A stretch of DNA of 60,072 nucleotides from NCBI RefSeq assembly GCF_001428665.1, contig NZ_LMIJ01000024.1, positions 162,809 to 222,880 on the forward strand. Reading direction: 5' to 3'. The DNA is from Acidovorax sp. Root219 (lineage in GTDB: Bacteria > Pseudomonadota > Gammaproteobacteria > Burkholderiales > Burkholderiaceae_C). Within the stretch, counting starts at the first letter, position 1. Every line of letters starts with the position of its first letter. Of this stretch, positions 17,763-26,788 are shown one piece after another. A program made the position numbers and the translations under genes. Below the pieces are notes generated by a model that made no database searches, was not told where the DNA came from, and saw only the letters and a list, made by a program, of their open reading frames with translations.

Positions 17763-20234
17763 TCAGTTGACGAAGGCTTCGCTGTTCTGGATCTGCGGTG
17801 CTGGCAGGGCAGCAGGTTTTTGCTGGCTGCGTACGGGTGCGTCGCGGCCTAGGTTGGGAGCCATCCCCGCATTGTCTTTGTCCTGCAGCATCACGCGGAG
17901 CTTTTGCAGGCTCTCCTGAAAGCTGCCCGCCAAACGATCTGCCTCTTCACGATTGTTGATGATATAGGGGGTAATCGTGATCAGCAGTTCAGTCTTGTTC
18001 TTGCTCTTGCTCGTATTTCCGAATAACCCACCAACCATTGGAATGTCCTTGAGCACAGGAATTCCGTTGCCAGTGTTCTCAAGCCTCTGCTCAATCAGGC
18101 CGGCAAGCATGATGGTTTTGCCATCTTCAATCGTCGCATCCGTCGTGACTTTGCGCTTCTGGAAGCTCGGATAGTCGACCCCGCCCGCCCTGACCGGGTC
18201 ACCCAGATTGCTCACTTCTTGCGAGATGCTGAGTGTGATGCGTCCTGTGGATGTAATGCTTGGTTTGACTTCCAACAGGATGCCGGTGGGGCGGTATTGC
18301 ACGGAGTTGGAGGTGGAATTCGAAGTGCCGAGCAAGCTGCTGCTAGGCGTGGATACAGTTTGGGTGACGATTGGAACTTCACGGCCCACCTCGATCTTGG
18401 CGATCTTTCCATCGCTCGCCAACACGTGTGGCGTGGACATCACGTTCACGTTGGTGTCTTTTGCGAGCACGTTGAGCAGACCAATCACTTGACCAGCGCT
18501 GCCAAAAACAGCGTAATTCAGGCCAGAGCCGGTACCGGTAACTGTCGGCGTTGCGCCAGCAATGGAAACCGCACCTGCCGCTGAAGGAGTAGGGGAGCCG
18601 TCAAGTCCAAAGAAGCCCGGCCAGCTTTTGCCTCCGGTGCTCAAAGCAGATTTTATCCACCACTCCACGCCGTATTGCAATGCATCAGTCAAGGTGACTT
18701 CGGCAACCATCACTTGTACCAAGACCTGACGCGGCGATGCATCCAGTCGTTCCAGCACTTTCCGCACTTGCTGGTAGTCCTGTGGCGATGCGCGAACGAT
18801 TAGGGTGTTGGTTTCGGTGTCGGCAATCACCTGCACCGAGCCACCCAAGCCAGGGGCGGTGCCCGTTGTGCCTTGCGAAGGCGTGTTGCCCCGTTCGATG
18901 GTTCGCGCTGCGGAGCTGTTGTTCTGGTTGTTGGTGCCACCGGCGGCTGCACCTGCCAGGCCGGTGCTGCTACCGGTTGCACCCGTAGCCGAACCGAAGG
19001 CCGTTCCTGATGCTGATGGCAACCCCGAAGCGCCGGTATTCGCATTGTTCTGCGTAGGAGCAGACCCGCCAAAAATCTGCGTCACCAAGCTCGCCAGATT
19101 CGCCGCATTGCCATTGGCCACCGGATACACATGCACGAACGAACCCAGCCCATTGCGCGGCTCGGCGTCCAGCGTCTTGATCCACTGCTCTGCCGTCTGC
19201 AGCAGGGCCGGATTCGCAGCAGCCACCATCACCGCATTCATGCGCGCCACGGGCAGGAAGTAGGTCTTATTGGCGTCGGTGCCGGCCTTGTTGAAGATGC
19301 CCGAGGTCTTGAAGATGGCGTCAAGCTCCTTGGCCACGTCGGCCGCTTCGCTGTGCGCCAGCGGAAACAGCTTGATCTGCACCTGGCTCACGTAGTCGGA
19401 GTCCAGGGTCTTGACCATCTCCACGATCTTCTCGACGTTGGCCGCACGGTCGACCACGATGAGGTAGCGGTTGGACGGGTCGTTGGTGATGGCCGCCTGC
19501 GCGCCGACGAAACCGCGCAGGGTGTTGGCCAGCTGGTTGGCCTGCACGAACTGCAGCGGAATGATCTGCATCACCGACGAGGCCGGGCCCACGCCCTGGC
19601 CGATGCCGCTGTCGCGCACGGCATTGGTGTCGCGCAGCACCTTGTAGATCTTGCCCTGGCGCACGATGGAGATGTTGCTTGCCGCGAGCGCCGTCTCCAG
19701 CGTGCTGTAGATGTCGGCCATGCTGATGGCGCCGGTGCTCTTGAGCGTGACGCGGCCCTGCACGGTGGGGTCGATCACATAGTCGAGCTTGAGCACTTCG
19801 CCAAGCACGACCTGGATCACCTCGTAGATGTCGGCGTTGTCGAACTTGAGCGTCACGCCCGGGTTGGGCGTGTTGGACAGCACCGCGCCGGGGTTGCCGC
19901 CCGCAGGCGCTGCGGCGACTCCAGAGGCGGGCATGGCCATGGGGGCCGGCATGGCGGGCGCTGCCGCACCGGGCGTGGCGGCAGGGGCCGTTGCTGGCGT
20001 TGCGGCCGGTGCCACGGCGCCGCCCGTCTGCGGGGGCTGCATGGTGATGCCGGGCAGGCTGAAGCCGCCGGGCACGGGGGTGCCGCTGCCGCTGGGCACT
20101 GCAGGCATGGGCTGGCCGGTGAAGGGGTTGATCGGTGCCTGCTGGGCCATCGCCAGTTGCGTGGCCGCCAGTGTGGGCAGGAGCATGCTCACAGCGGTCA
20201 GTTTGCGCAGCATGGGAGGAATGGATTTTTTCAT
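17763..20234 (-). CDS. gspD: Type II secretion secretin GspD
   Basis: An 823-residue outer-membrane secretin. Signal peptide residues 1-30 (ending LAMAQQ), a Pro/Ala-rich stretch to about 115, then the N0 domain (LKFDNADIYEVIQVVLGEVLKLDYVIDP), N1-N3 repeats with a Gly/Ser/Asn-rich insertion at about 400-460, and the secretin core (VQYRPTGILLEVKPSI, VTTDATIEDGKTIMLAGLIEQ, PVLKDIPMVGGLFG, ELLITITPYII). It is the last gene of the operon, 39 bases after gspM. The 3' half, roughly 17763-19060, is visibly poorer in GC (near 50%) than the 5' half (65-70%), suggesting a recombined segment. Confidence 0.96.
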   Translation of the reverse strand: MKKSIPPMLRKLTAVSMLLPTLAATQLAMAQQAPINPFTGQPMPAVPSGSGTPVPGGFSLPGITMQPPQTGGAVAPAATPATAPAATPGAAAPAMPAPMAMPASGVAAAPAGGNPGAVLSNTPNPGVTLKFDNADIYEVIQVVLGEVLKLDYVIDPTVQGRVTLKSTGAISMADIYSTLETALAASNISIVRQGKIYKVLRDTNAVRDSGIGQGVGPASSVMQIIPLQFVQANQLANTLRGFVGAQAAITNDPSNRYLIVVDRAANVEKIVEMVKTLDSDYVSQVQIKLFPLAHSEAADVAKELDAIFKTSGIFNKAGTDANKTYFLPVARMNAVMVAAANPALLQTAEQWIKTLDAEPRNGLGSFVHVYPVANGNAANLASLVTQIFGGSAPTQNNANTGASGLPSASGTAFGSATGATGSSTGLAGAAAGGTNNQNNSSAARTIERGNTPSQGTTGTAPGLGGSVQVIADTETNTLIVRASPQDYQQVRKVLERLDASPRQVLVQVMVAEVTLTDALQYGVEWWIKSALSTGGKSWPGFFGLDGSPTPSAAGAVSIAGATPTVTGTGSGLNYAVFGSAGQVIGLLNVLAKDTNVNVMSTPHVLASDGKIAKIEVGREVPIVTQTVSTPSSSLLGTSNSTSNSVQYRPTGILLEVKPSITSTGRITLSISQEVSNLGDPVRAGGVDYPSFQKRKVTTDATIEDGKTIMLAGLIEQRLENTGNGIPVLKDIPMVGGLFGNTSKSKNKTELLITITPYIINNREEADRLAGSFQESLQKLRVMLQDKDNAGMAPNLGRDAPVRSQQKPAALPAPQIQNSEAFVN

Positions 20235-20273
20235 TGCAGTCTCTGAAATTCAGCAGTTCGGCTGGGTTTCGAT

Positions 20274-20891
20274 TTATTTTCGGGCAGCGGCGGCAGGCGC
20301 AGCAGGGGCGGCGGCCTCGGGCAGCGGCTTCATGTGCAGGCCGGAAAACCGGGCCACGATGTGCAGTTGCTGGCCGCCACGCTGGGTGTCGTCCACCACC
20401 TTGATCTCGACCTTGTCCATGACCAGCAGGGTGGGCGACTGCGCCAGGGCGATCTGCAGGCGCGGCAACTGCTGGGGCACGCCGTTGAAGCGCGCCGTGA
20501 GGGACATGCGCGAGATGCTGCCCTTGGGTGCATCCGAAAAGTCCGAAAGGTCGATGTTGTCGAAGTACAGCCCCTGCAGCAGCTTGGTCACCTGCTGCTG
20601 CATGGCGTTGACGGAGTCGGTGATGTCATTGGCCACGAACAGCTGCGCCTGCACGGGCGTGTAGCTGCCGCCCACCTGTTCGGCGTTGGCCTGCACCTTC
20701 TTGTCCAAGTCCAGGGTGTTCTGGTTGCTTTCCAACAGGGTCTGCAGGTCGCTGGCCTGCTCGCGGTGCTCCAGGTAGCCGGTGAGGCGCTGGTCCACGA
20801 GTGCGGCAATCAGCAGCAGCACAACGACGGGAAAGGCAAAGTACTTGATGCCGTGGGCGGCATGCACCCGCTTGAGATCGCGCTTCATCAT
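20274..20891 (-). CDS. gspM: Type II secretion GspM-like (PilO-fold) protein
   Basis: A 205-residue bitopic inner-membrane protein. It has a short cytoplasmic tail, one membrane helix (YFAFPVVVLLLIAALV, about residues 17-32), a coiled coil and a small periplasmic ferredoxin-like domain (ISRMSLTARFNGVPQQLPRLQIALAQSPTLLVMDKVEIKVV). This is the GspM/PilO arrangement; position between gspL and gspD supports it. The start is one of two adjacent ATGs, 20888 or 20891, overlapping the gspL stop. An Ala/Pro-rich tail ends the protein. Confidence 0.8.
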   Translation of the reverse strand: MMKRDLKRVHAAHGIKYFAFPVVVLLLIAALVDQRLTGYLEHREQASDLQTLLESNQNTLDLDKKVQANAEQVGGSYTPVQAQLFVANDITDSVNAMQQQVTKLLQGLYFDNIDLSDFSDAPKGSISRMSLTARFNGVPQQLPRLQIALAQSPTLLVMDKVEIKVVDDTQRGGQQLHIVARFSGLHMKPLPEAAAPAAPAAAARK

Positions 20892-22234
20892 GGTTGGGAG
20901 GCCCCCGATGCGGGTGGCTGTGCCGGTGCGGGAACAATGGGTTTGGGCGCTTCCTTGCGCGACTGCAGGTGGATCTGCGGGGTGCTGGCGGCCAGGTATT
21001 CGGGCACGGGGAAGTCGGTCCAGGCGCCAAAGCCTGCGAGCGGCCGCTCCTGCAGCCATTTCACGCTCGCTTCATTGCCCTGGCCCGCCAGCGCGACCAC
21101 GCCATTGTCGGAGCTGAAGTACTGCAAAGTGGCCGGAGGCGGCGGGAAATACGCAACCAATTGCGAGAACGGGCCCAATGCGGAGGGGGATTCGCGCGCC
21201 GTGTTGACGGCCTGCACCGCATCGGCCATGCGCAGCGTGCGGGCCTTGAGCAGCTTGGCTGCCTCGACCTTGGGCAGGTCCTTGCGCACGCGGTCGCGGC
21301 CCTCTTCGATCTGGCGCACCAGGCGCCCGTCGTGCCAAACCATGAGCGCCAGGCCCGCCAGGCCGGCGGCGCCCAGCCCCACGCTGAGCACCTTGAGCGC
21401 CTGCACCATGTCGTTGTGCGTGTGGCGCACGATGATGCCGCCCTGGTCCGAGCGCCAGAGTTTTTCGAGCAGGTCGCTGTGGGAGGCCGCGGGCAGTACG
21501 TGGTGCTGATAGTCGGCCCAGGTCTGCGGCTCGGCGGCGTAGCCCTTGGGCGTGGTCAGTTGCACCGGGCGGCCGGGTGCGCTGTCGGCCGGCGTGCCCA
21601 GGGCGGCCAGTTCCACCTGCAGGGTCTGGGCCAGGTGTTCGTTGGTGTCGCCCGCGTCGAGCACGCGGGTGCGCAGCATGGTGCCGTTGGCGCCGTACAC
21701 ATGCAGGTACTGGTCCGAGGCATCGGCCTCGACCACGGCGCGCAGCGAGGCGGGTTGTTTGGCCACCATGCGCTGGAACAGCTGGGCGCGGGCGTACAGC
21801 TCCACCAGGTCGAGGCGGCAGGCGCTGCTGATGCGCTCAATCTCGGTCACCCAGTCCTTGTGCATCCACATCAGCGAGGTGCCCTCGGCGCCGCCGAAGG
21901 CGTCCACCTGGGTGCGCGTGTCGCTGGCCGGGAAGGGCAGCGAGGGCGGCGCGCCTGCGCCCTGCGTGCTGGGCGGCACGATGCCCAGGATGTCACCGGC
22001 CAGCACCCAGTGCGCGCGCGTGGCTGGCGGGATCTTCCAGCGCGTCACGCAGTCGGCCAGCTGCTGCTGCAATTGCGACGAAAACCCGTCTCCCTCGGGC
22101 AGGGGCACCGAGAGCTCATGCGCACGCTTCCAGCCCAGCAGCCCGCGGTAGAAATGCAGGATGCACAGGCTGTGCGGTGAGAGGGAGAGCACGAGCTGGT
22201 GGCGCCAGCCGGCTGAGGGGGAAAAATTGCGCAT
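20888..22234 (-). CDS. gspL: Type II secretion GspL-like protein
   Basis: A 448-residue protein that should link the GspE ATPase to the inner-membrane platform. The N-terminal 245 residues resemble the cytoplasmic actin-like domain but are divergent. One membrane helix (about 280-300, LSVGLGAAGLAGLALMVW) is followed by a periplasmic coil and small domain, then a Pro/Ala-rich tail. ATG 22234 is preferred over TTG 22249. Assignment rests on topology and on its place between gspK and gspM more than on strong motifs. Confidence 0.75.
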   Translation of the reverse strand: MRNFSPSAGWRHQLVLSLSPHSLCILHFYRGLLGWKRAHELSVPLPEGDGFSSQLQQQLADCVTRWKIPPATRAHWVLAGDILGIVPPSTQGAGAPPSLPFPASDTRTQVDAFGGAEGTSLMWMHKDWVTEIERISSACRLDLVELYARAQLFQRMVAKQPASLRAVVEADASDQYLHVYGANGTMLRTRVLDAGDTNEHLAQTLQVELAALGTPADSAPGRPVQLTTPKGYAAEPQTWADYQHHVLPAASHSDLLEKLWRSDQGGIIVRHTHNDMVQALKVLSVGLGAAGLAGLALMVWHDGRLVRQIEEGRDRVRKDLPKVEAAKLLKARTLRMADAVQAVNTARESPSALGPFSQLVAYFPPPPATLQYFSSDNGVVALAGQGNEASVKWLQERPLAGFGAWTDFPVPEYLAASTPQIHLQSRKEAPKPIVPAPAQPPASGASQP

Positions 22235-22313
22235 CGGTTGAGGTTTCAATCTGATCGAGGTGTTCTTTTCGGGCTGCCTTCGGGTGTTCGGTCGGTCCCG
22301 GGGCCGGCAATGG

Positions 22314-23360
22314 TCAGCGGGCGCTTACATCGACAACGGAGTCCACCACGCTGTACTTTCCACCCTGCAGGACCAGGGTCGCCACAAGGGTCGCACCCGT
22401 GGGCCGGGGCCCCCCAAGGCGCAACCGCGCCTTGGCGGCCGTGGGCGGGCCCGCCATGTCAGCCGCGATCAGGCCCGTGCCGGCGGTCCACTGCTGGGCC
22501 AGCGCTGCCGTGATGGAGGTGCCCGAGCGGCGCATGGTGGCCAGCCGCTGCAGGTGGTCGTCCGTGAGATTGCCCAGGGTCTGCAGCAGCACGACGGGCG
22601 TGGTGTCCAGCCGCACCTTGCGGTTCTTGGTGCCCACCACCAGCAGGTCCTGCAAACCCACGGGAACCTGGGTCGTGCCGCCCCGCACCAGGGAGCGCGG
22701 TATCTCGTTCCAATCCGTCAATTCTCGCATGCTTGAAAATCCGGTCGTTCCTCGCGCATCCATCACCCGGTTCTTGAACTCCATGGTCAGCAGCGCCAGC
22801 TCGCGTGCACGCTCCGGGGCCGTGCCCAGCAGCGCGAACAGCCGCTCCCACTCCTGGGCGGTCAGGTCGTTGGCGTCGGGCAGGCCGCTGGCATCCTGCA
22901 GCTCGACCGTGAACGGCTGGCGGCCCAGCGTGGCTTCGTAGCGGGCGGTGGGGGTGGTGCCGGCAGCGGCCGCTGCCGCCGTGCCGCGGGATGAGGGCGC
23001 CGTGCCCGGTGCGGCTGCGGGCGGCGCACCCGGTTCGGGCAGGCGCCACAGCGGCCAGTTGCGGCGCACTTCTTCGGGCAAGGGCGGGTTGGCGCCCGCC
23101 ACGGCCGAGGCAACGCCCAGCTGCAGGGCGGTGTAGGCGGCGGCCGACTGCAGCACATAGCCTTCCTGCAGCGCTTCTTTTTCGCGGGCGAGCAACTGGG
23201 CGTCCAGTCGCAGCGAGACCGAGACGCCCAGCACCACTGTGGTCACCACGGCCATCAGGCCCAGCGCAAACAGCAGGATGTAGCCGCGCTCGGCCGCGCC
23301 TCGTCCCGCGCGGGCACGCCGCTGCAGCTGCCTGGTGTGTTGCAGGGTGCGGGCGGTCAT
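22314..23360 (-). CDS. gspK: Minor pseudopilin GspK
   Basis: A 348-residue tip pseudopilin. The prepilin site is RG|YILLFALGLMAVVTTVVLG after about 26 residues; position +5 is not Glu, as usual for GspK. The large globular insertion is present, with the conserved FTVELQDASGLPDANDL and later FSSMRELTDWNEIP. An Ala/Pro-rich stretch at about residues 100-130 looks like a low-complexity insertion. Its ATG overlaps the gspJ stop by four bases. Confidence 0.9.
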   Translation of the reverse strand: MTARTLQHTRQLQRRARAGRGAAERGYILLFALGLMAVVTTVVLGVSVSLRLDAQLLAREKEALQEGYVLQSAAAYTALQLGVASAVAGANPPLPEEVRRNWPLWRLPEPGAPPAAAPGTAPSSRGTAAAAAAGTTPTARYEATLGRQPFTVELQDASGLPDANDLTAQEWERLFALLGTAPERARELALLTMEFKNRVMDARGTTGFSSMRELTDWNEIPRSLVRGGTTQVPVGLQDLLVVGTKNRKVRLDTTPVVLLQTLGNLTDDHLQRLATMRRSGTSITAALAQQWTAGTGLIAADMAGPPTAAKARLRLGGPRPTGATLVATLVLQGGKYSVVDSVVDVSAR

Positions 23361-23995
23361 GGCGCAGTCGCCTCGCCGCGTGCGCTGTACACCAGGGCCG
23401 GCATGTCGTTGCGCACGCCCGACAGCCCCAGGCGCAGCAGGTCCGGTGGCTGGCGCAGTTGCTCCCACTTGGCCAGCCAGGTCGGGATGGGCTTGCCTTC
23501 GCGGTTGGGCATGCGGGTCAGGTACGAGAAGGCACACATGCGCAGGCCCGAGGCCAGCACGCTGGTGTCCAGCAGCGTCGGGGCCGGTTGCCTGTTGTTG
23601 TTGGTGGCCACCGCCAGCGTCTTGACCCGGTGCACCAGCACCATGGTGCCGCCGCCTTCGGCGGTTTCGCAGGCGTATTCCACGCGCGCGATGGCCGGAG
23701 CCGCCCCGGGCGTGCCCATCACCGGGTGCAGGGTGTCGAACTCCAGCGTGGTGGCGCTGCCCTTGACGGCGAAGCCACGGGTGGTCCATTCATGGCGCAG
23801 GATGCGCTCGGCGCCGCGCACTTCTTCGCGCGAGCGGGCGCGGTCGTTGTTGCGGCCATAGAAGTCGAGCGCGGTGGACATGGCCGAGGCCCCGATCACC
23901 GCCACCACGGCCGAGATGGCGAGCGCCACCATCAGCTCCAGCAGCGTAAAGCCGGTCTGGGTGCCTGCAAGGGGATGGCTGCGCTGGCTCCTCAT
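23357..23995 (-). CDS. gspJ: Minor pseudopilin GspJ
   Basis: A 212-residue pseudopilin. The leader MRSQRSHPLAGTQTG is followed by FTLLELMVALAISAVVAVIG, a standard prepilin peptidase site with Glu at +5. The body carries GspJ-like strands (VEYACETAEGGGTMVLVHRV). It overlaps gspI and gspK by four bases on each side. It is expected to form the pseudopilus tip complex with GspI and GspK. Confidence 0.9.
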   Translation of the reverse strand: MRSQRSHPLAGTQTGFTLLELMVALAISAVVAVIGASAMSTALDFYGRNNDRARSREEVRGAERILRHEWTTRGFAVKGSATTLEFDTLHPVMGTPGAAPAIARVEYACETAEGGGTMVLVHRVKTLAVATNNNRQPAPTLLDTSVLASGLRMCAFSYLTRMPNREGKPIPTWLAKWEQLRQPPDLLRLGLSGVRNDMPALVYSARGEATAP

Positions 23996-24528
23996 GGCGT
24001 GGGCCGCACGGGGTTTTGCGGGTTCTGCGGGGTCGACGACGTGGGGGCCGCGCCGCCTGCCGCGCGCTCGCCCGGCGGGGGCGGTGCCAGGCGGTAGCTG
24101 TTCAGCCGGTAGACCTGCTGGTTGCCCTTGGGGCCCCAGAAGACCTCGACCTCCACCTCTTCGAGCTTTTGCCGGAACGCGGGAATCCGCTCCTGCTGGG
24201 CGCGCGTGAGCGCCTCGAATGGGCGCAGGTGGATGCGGTAGCCGAAATCGGTGCCCGCATAGCCCTGGTCCACGGCGTCGTCGGCGACGCTGAAGGTGGG
24301 GTTGGCCAGCGCTTCGTCAAGCTTGGCCTGGGCCAGTGCCATGGCGGCCGTGTGGCCGTTGATCTTGTCGTCCAGGCGCGCCGTGCCCGAGATCGCGGTG
24401 AACGCGATCGCCAGGCCAAAGCCGATCAGCACCATGGCCACCAGCACCTCCAGCAGCGTGAAGCCGTGCTGCTGCTGCAGGGGGCGTGGCCAGGCCGACA
24501 AGGGCTTACTGCTCGGTCGGCGCGGCAT
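23992..24528 (-). CDS. gspI: Minor pseudopilin GspI
   Basis: A 178-residue pseudopilin with a 22-residue leader ending QQQHG, then FTLLEVLVAMVLIGFGLAIAF. The following AMALAQAKLDEALANP matches the GspI pattern (Axxxaxxkxxe). The start ATG at 24528 lies 23 bases inside the end of gspH. The C-terminus has a Pro-rich tail. Confidence 0.88.
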   Translation of the reverse strand: MPRRPSSKPLSAWPRPLQQQHGFTLLEVLVAMVLIGFGLAIAFTAISGTARLDDKINGHTAAMALAQAKLDEALANPTFSVADDAVDQGYAGTDFGYRIHLRPFEALTRAQQERIPAFRQKLEEVEVEVFWGPKGNQQVYRLNSYRLAPPPPGERAAGGAAPTSSTPQNPQNPVRPTP

Positions 24529-25072
24529 CTTTTCTTTCAATGCGCCCGCTGATGCGGGCCATGCGGAACTGCTGCTGCACGCCCGAGGGGGTGCGCACGA
24601 GGAAGGCCGCCTCCTGTGCGGTGCCATCGGGGTAGAACAGGAGTTGCAATGTTTCGTCTTCGGCACGGGTGGCCGTGGCAGCCGTGCGCGGGCGGGTGTC
24701 GGGGCTGGCGACGAAGCGGTAGCTGCCGGGCAGCTCCAGCACATTGCCGGCTGCTGTGGCGATGCGCCCCGAGTCGAAGTACAGCGTGGCCTCGACCGAT
24801 GCGCCGCTGAGCACGGCCCGGTTGCGCAGGCGCTTGAGCTCCTGCTGCGTGCGGTCGAGCCAACGGCGCTCCTCGGCGCGGCCGGCCAACTGGTCCACCG
24901 AGACCATGGCCAGGCCCGTGCCGATGCCCACGAGCACCAGCACCAGCAGCAGTTCTAGCAGCGTGAAACCGGCGGATGCTTTCGCCGCCGGGCCGCCCCA
25001 AGGCGAAAAGCCACCCCCTCGGGGGGCAGCGACCCGCGCAGCGGCGGAGCGCGGGGGCACTATTTTCTTCAT
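24506..25072 (-). CDS. gspH: Minor pseudopilin GspH with unusually long leader
   Basis: A 188-residue pseudopilin. The prepilin site is SAG|FTLLELLLVLVLVGIGTGLAMVSV with Glu at +5. The leader is 35 residues (MKKIVPPRSAAARV...AAKASAG), longer than those of the neighbouring pseudopilins (15-26). The stretch between the starting MKKIV and the cleavage site is encoded by a GC-rich repeat resembling intergenic copies elsewhere in the window. ATG 25072 is chosen over GTG 25084. The rest looks intact, so the protein is probably functional if the long leader is tolerated. Confidence 0.87.
   Translation of the reverse strand: MKKIVPPRSAAARVAAPRGGGFSPWGGPAAKASAGFTLLELLLVLVLVGIGTGLAMVSVDQLAGRAEERRWLDRTQQELKRLRNRAVLSGASVEATLYFDSGRIATAAGNVLELPGSYRFVASPDTRPRTAATATRAEDETLQLLFYPDGTAQEAAFLVRTPSGVQQQFRMARISGRIERKDAAPTEQ
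24980..25060. repeat. Dispersed GC-rich palindromic repeat inside gspH
   Basis: A GC-rich element with C and G runs around short palindromes (CCCCCTCGGGGGG core near 25014-25027, GCGCAGCGGCGGAGCGC near 25036-25052, and GGGCCGCCCC near 24990-24999). The arrangement resembles intergenic elements at 33472 and 48468. Here it lies inside coding sequence, in the prepilin leader of gspH. Confidence 0.55.
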
Positions 25073-25099
25073 GCGCAACCGCACTGGCTCCGGGATGGC

Positions 25100-25558
25100 T
25101 TATTCCCAGCTGCGGATGTCGGCGTCGTCGCCCGTGCCGCCTTCCTTGCCGTCGGCGCCCAGGGACGAGATCTCGTAGTCGCTCTTTTCGCCAGGCGAAC
25201 GGTAGACGTAGCTGTTGCCCCAGGGGTCCTTGTCCACCTTCTTCTTGAGGTAAGGGCCGCGCCAGCGGGCGGCCTCGGCCGCGTCGGCCGGCTTGTCCGA
25301 CAGGGCGGCGATGCCCTGCTCGGTGTTCGGGTAGCGCGACATGTCCAGGCGGTAGGTGTCCATGGCGGCGCCCAGCATTTCGATCTGGGTGCGCGCGGCC
25401 TTGACCTTGGAGGCGTCGAGCTGGCCGAACAGGCGTGGGCCGACCAGCGAGGCCAACAGGCCCAGGATGACCATGACGATCAGCAACTCGATCAGCGTGA
25501 AGCCGCCGGCGCGGCGCAGCGAGGGCTTGCGGGAAGGGATCTGGAAGGGGATATGCAT
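25100..25558 (-). CDS. gspG: Major pseudopilin GspG
   Basis: A 152-residue major pseudopilin. The leader of 19 residues ends RRAGG, followed by FTLIELLIVMVILGLLASLVGPRLFG. Typical later motifs are present: YRLDMSRYPNTEQGIAAL, GPYLKKK, DPWGNSYVYRSPG and a calcium-site-like Asp-rich C-terminus (SSLGADGKEGGTGDDADIRSWE). It polymerises into the pseudopilus that pushes substrates through GspD. Confidence 0.97.
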   Translation of the reverse strand: MHIPFQIPSRKPSLRRAGGFTLIELLIVMVILGLLASLVGPRLFGQLDASKVKAARTQIEMLGAAMDTYRLDMSRYPNTEQGIAALSDKPADAAEAARWRGPYLKKKVDKDPWGNSYVYRSPGEKSDYEISSLGADGKEGGTGDDADIRSWE

Positions 25559-25591
25559 TGAAAAAACCTACTTGCTACTTCACTTGTTCAT

Positions 25592-26788
25592 TCACAGGGG
25601 CATGTCGTTGATCGAGAAGATGGCGGTCAGCATAGACACCACGATGGTGCCGATCAGCCCGCCCATCAGCAGGATCATCATGGGCTCGAACAGCGCCACC
25701 AGGTTGCGGGTGGCCTTCTGGATGTCTTTCTCATACTGGTCGGCCACCTTCACGAGCATGGCATCGAGCGCACCCGATTCCTCGCCCACCGCGGCCAGTT
25801 GGCCCAGCAGGCGGGGAAAGAACGGGTCCGCCCGCACCGGGCCCGATACGCCCTTGCCTTCCTGCACGGCCCGCACCAGCCGGTCGAGCGCCTTGCGCAA
25901 AGGGATGTGCTCGGTCAGCTCGCGCACGATGCGCATGCCGGTGAGTATCGGAACCCCGCTGGCCAATAGAGTTCCCCACGTGCGGCAGACATGGGCCAAC
26001 TGGATCTTGAGCAGCAGGGGCCCCAGGATGGGCATGCGCAGCAGCAGCAGTTGCCAGCGCTCGCGCCATTTCTCGTCGCGCAGGGCCATCACGAAGCCGG
26101 TGAGAGCCAAGGCGATCACCGCCAGGATGTACAGGCCATAGGTCTTGAGGAACTCGCCGGTGCCGATCAGCACGGCTGCCGCCATGGGCAGCTCCTGGTG
26201 CATGTCGGTGAAGATTTGGCCGAACTTGGGCAGCACGAACACCGTGAGCCCGAGCAGTGCGCTGACGCCGAAGAAGAACAGCAGCACCGGGTAGATCGAC
26301 GAAGTGACCAGGAACGAGCGGAACTCGATGCTGCGGGTATAGAACTCCACCAGCCGCTGCATCACCACGGGCAGCACGCCGCCTTCTTCGCCCGCGCGCA
26401 CCATGTTCACGTACAGGCGCGGGAACACCGAGGGGTGGCGCATGAAGGCATCGCCCAGGGAATTGCCCTTTTCCACATCGACCACCACGGCCTGCATCAC
26501 GCCGCGAAAGAAGGGCTGCTCGATGCTACTCTGGCAGATGTGCAGCGCCCGGTCCAGCGGCAGGCCGGCGTCGAGCAAAGTAAGCAGTTGCTCCGTCATG
26601 GCCAGCACATGCTTGATGCCTACGCGCTTGCTGCCGCCGCCGAGCGAGGCCGTCCAGGAGATGCCGCTTGCGGCCGGCTTCGCGTCGGCCGCAAGCGGCA
26701 GATGCTGGGCGGTGTCGGTAGGCAGCGGGCTGCCGCTGTCGACCAGGGGCGGCTGGCTGGCGCCCGCTGCACTGGGGCGGGGTCTCAC
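25592..26788 (-). CDS. gspF: Type II secretion inner-membrane platform protein GspF
   Basis: A 398-residue platform protein with two T2SSF domains and three membrane helices (about residues 165-195, 215-245 and 365-390). The first domain has TEQLLTLLDAGLPLDRALHI and the second has TWGTLLASGVPILTGMRIV and VGEESGALDAML. Translation appears to start at GTG within the gspE stop (GTGA overlap). The first 60 residues are Pro/Ala/Ser-rich and more variable than the rest. Confidence 0.94.
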   Translation of the reverse strand: MRPRPSAAGASQPPLVDSGSPLPTDTAQHLPLAADAKPAASGISWTASLGGGSKRVGIKHVLAMTEQLLTLLDAGLPLDRALHICQSSIEQPFFRGVMQAVVVDVEKGNSLGDAFMRHPSVFPRLYVNMVRAGEEGGVLPVVMQRLVEFYTRSIEFRSFLVTSSIYPVLLFFFGVSALLGLTVFVLPKFGQIFTDMHQELPMAAAVLIGTGEFLKTYGLYILAVIALALTGFVMALRDEKWRERWQLLLLRMPILGPLLLKIQLAHVCRTWGTLLASGVPILTGMRIVRELTEHIPLRKALDRLVRAVQEGKGVSGPVRADPFFPRLLGQLAAVGEESGALDAMLVKVADQYEKDIQKATRNLVALFEPMMILLMGGLIGTIVVSMLTAIFSINDMPL

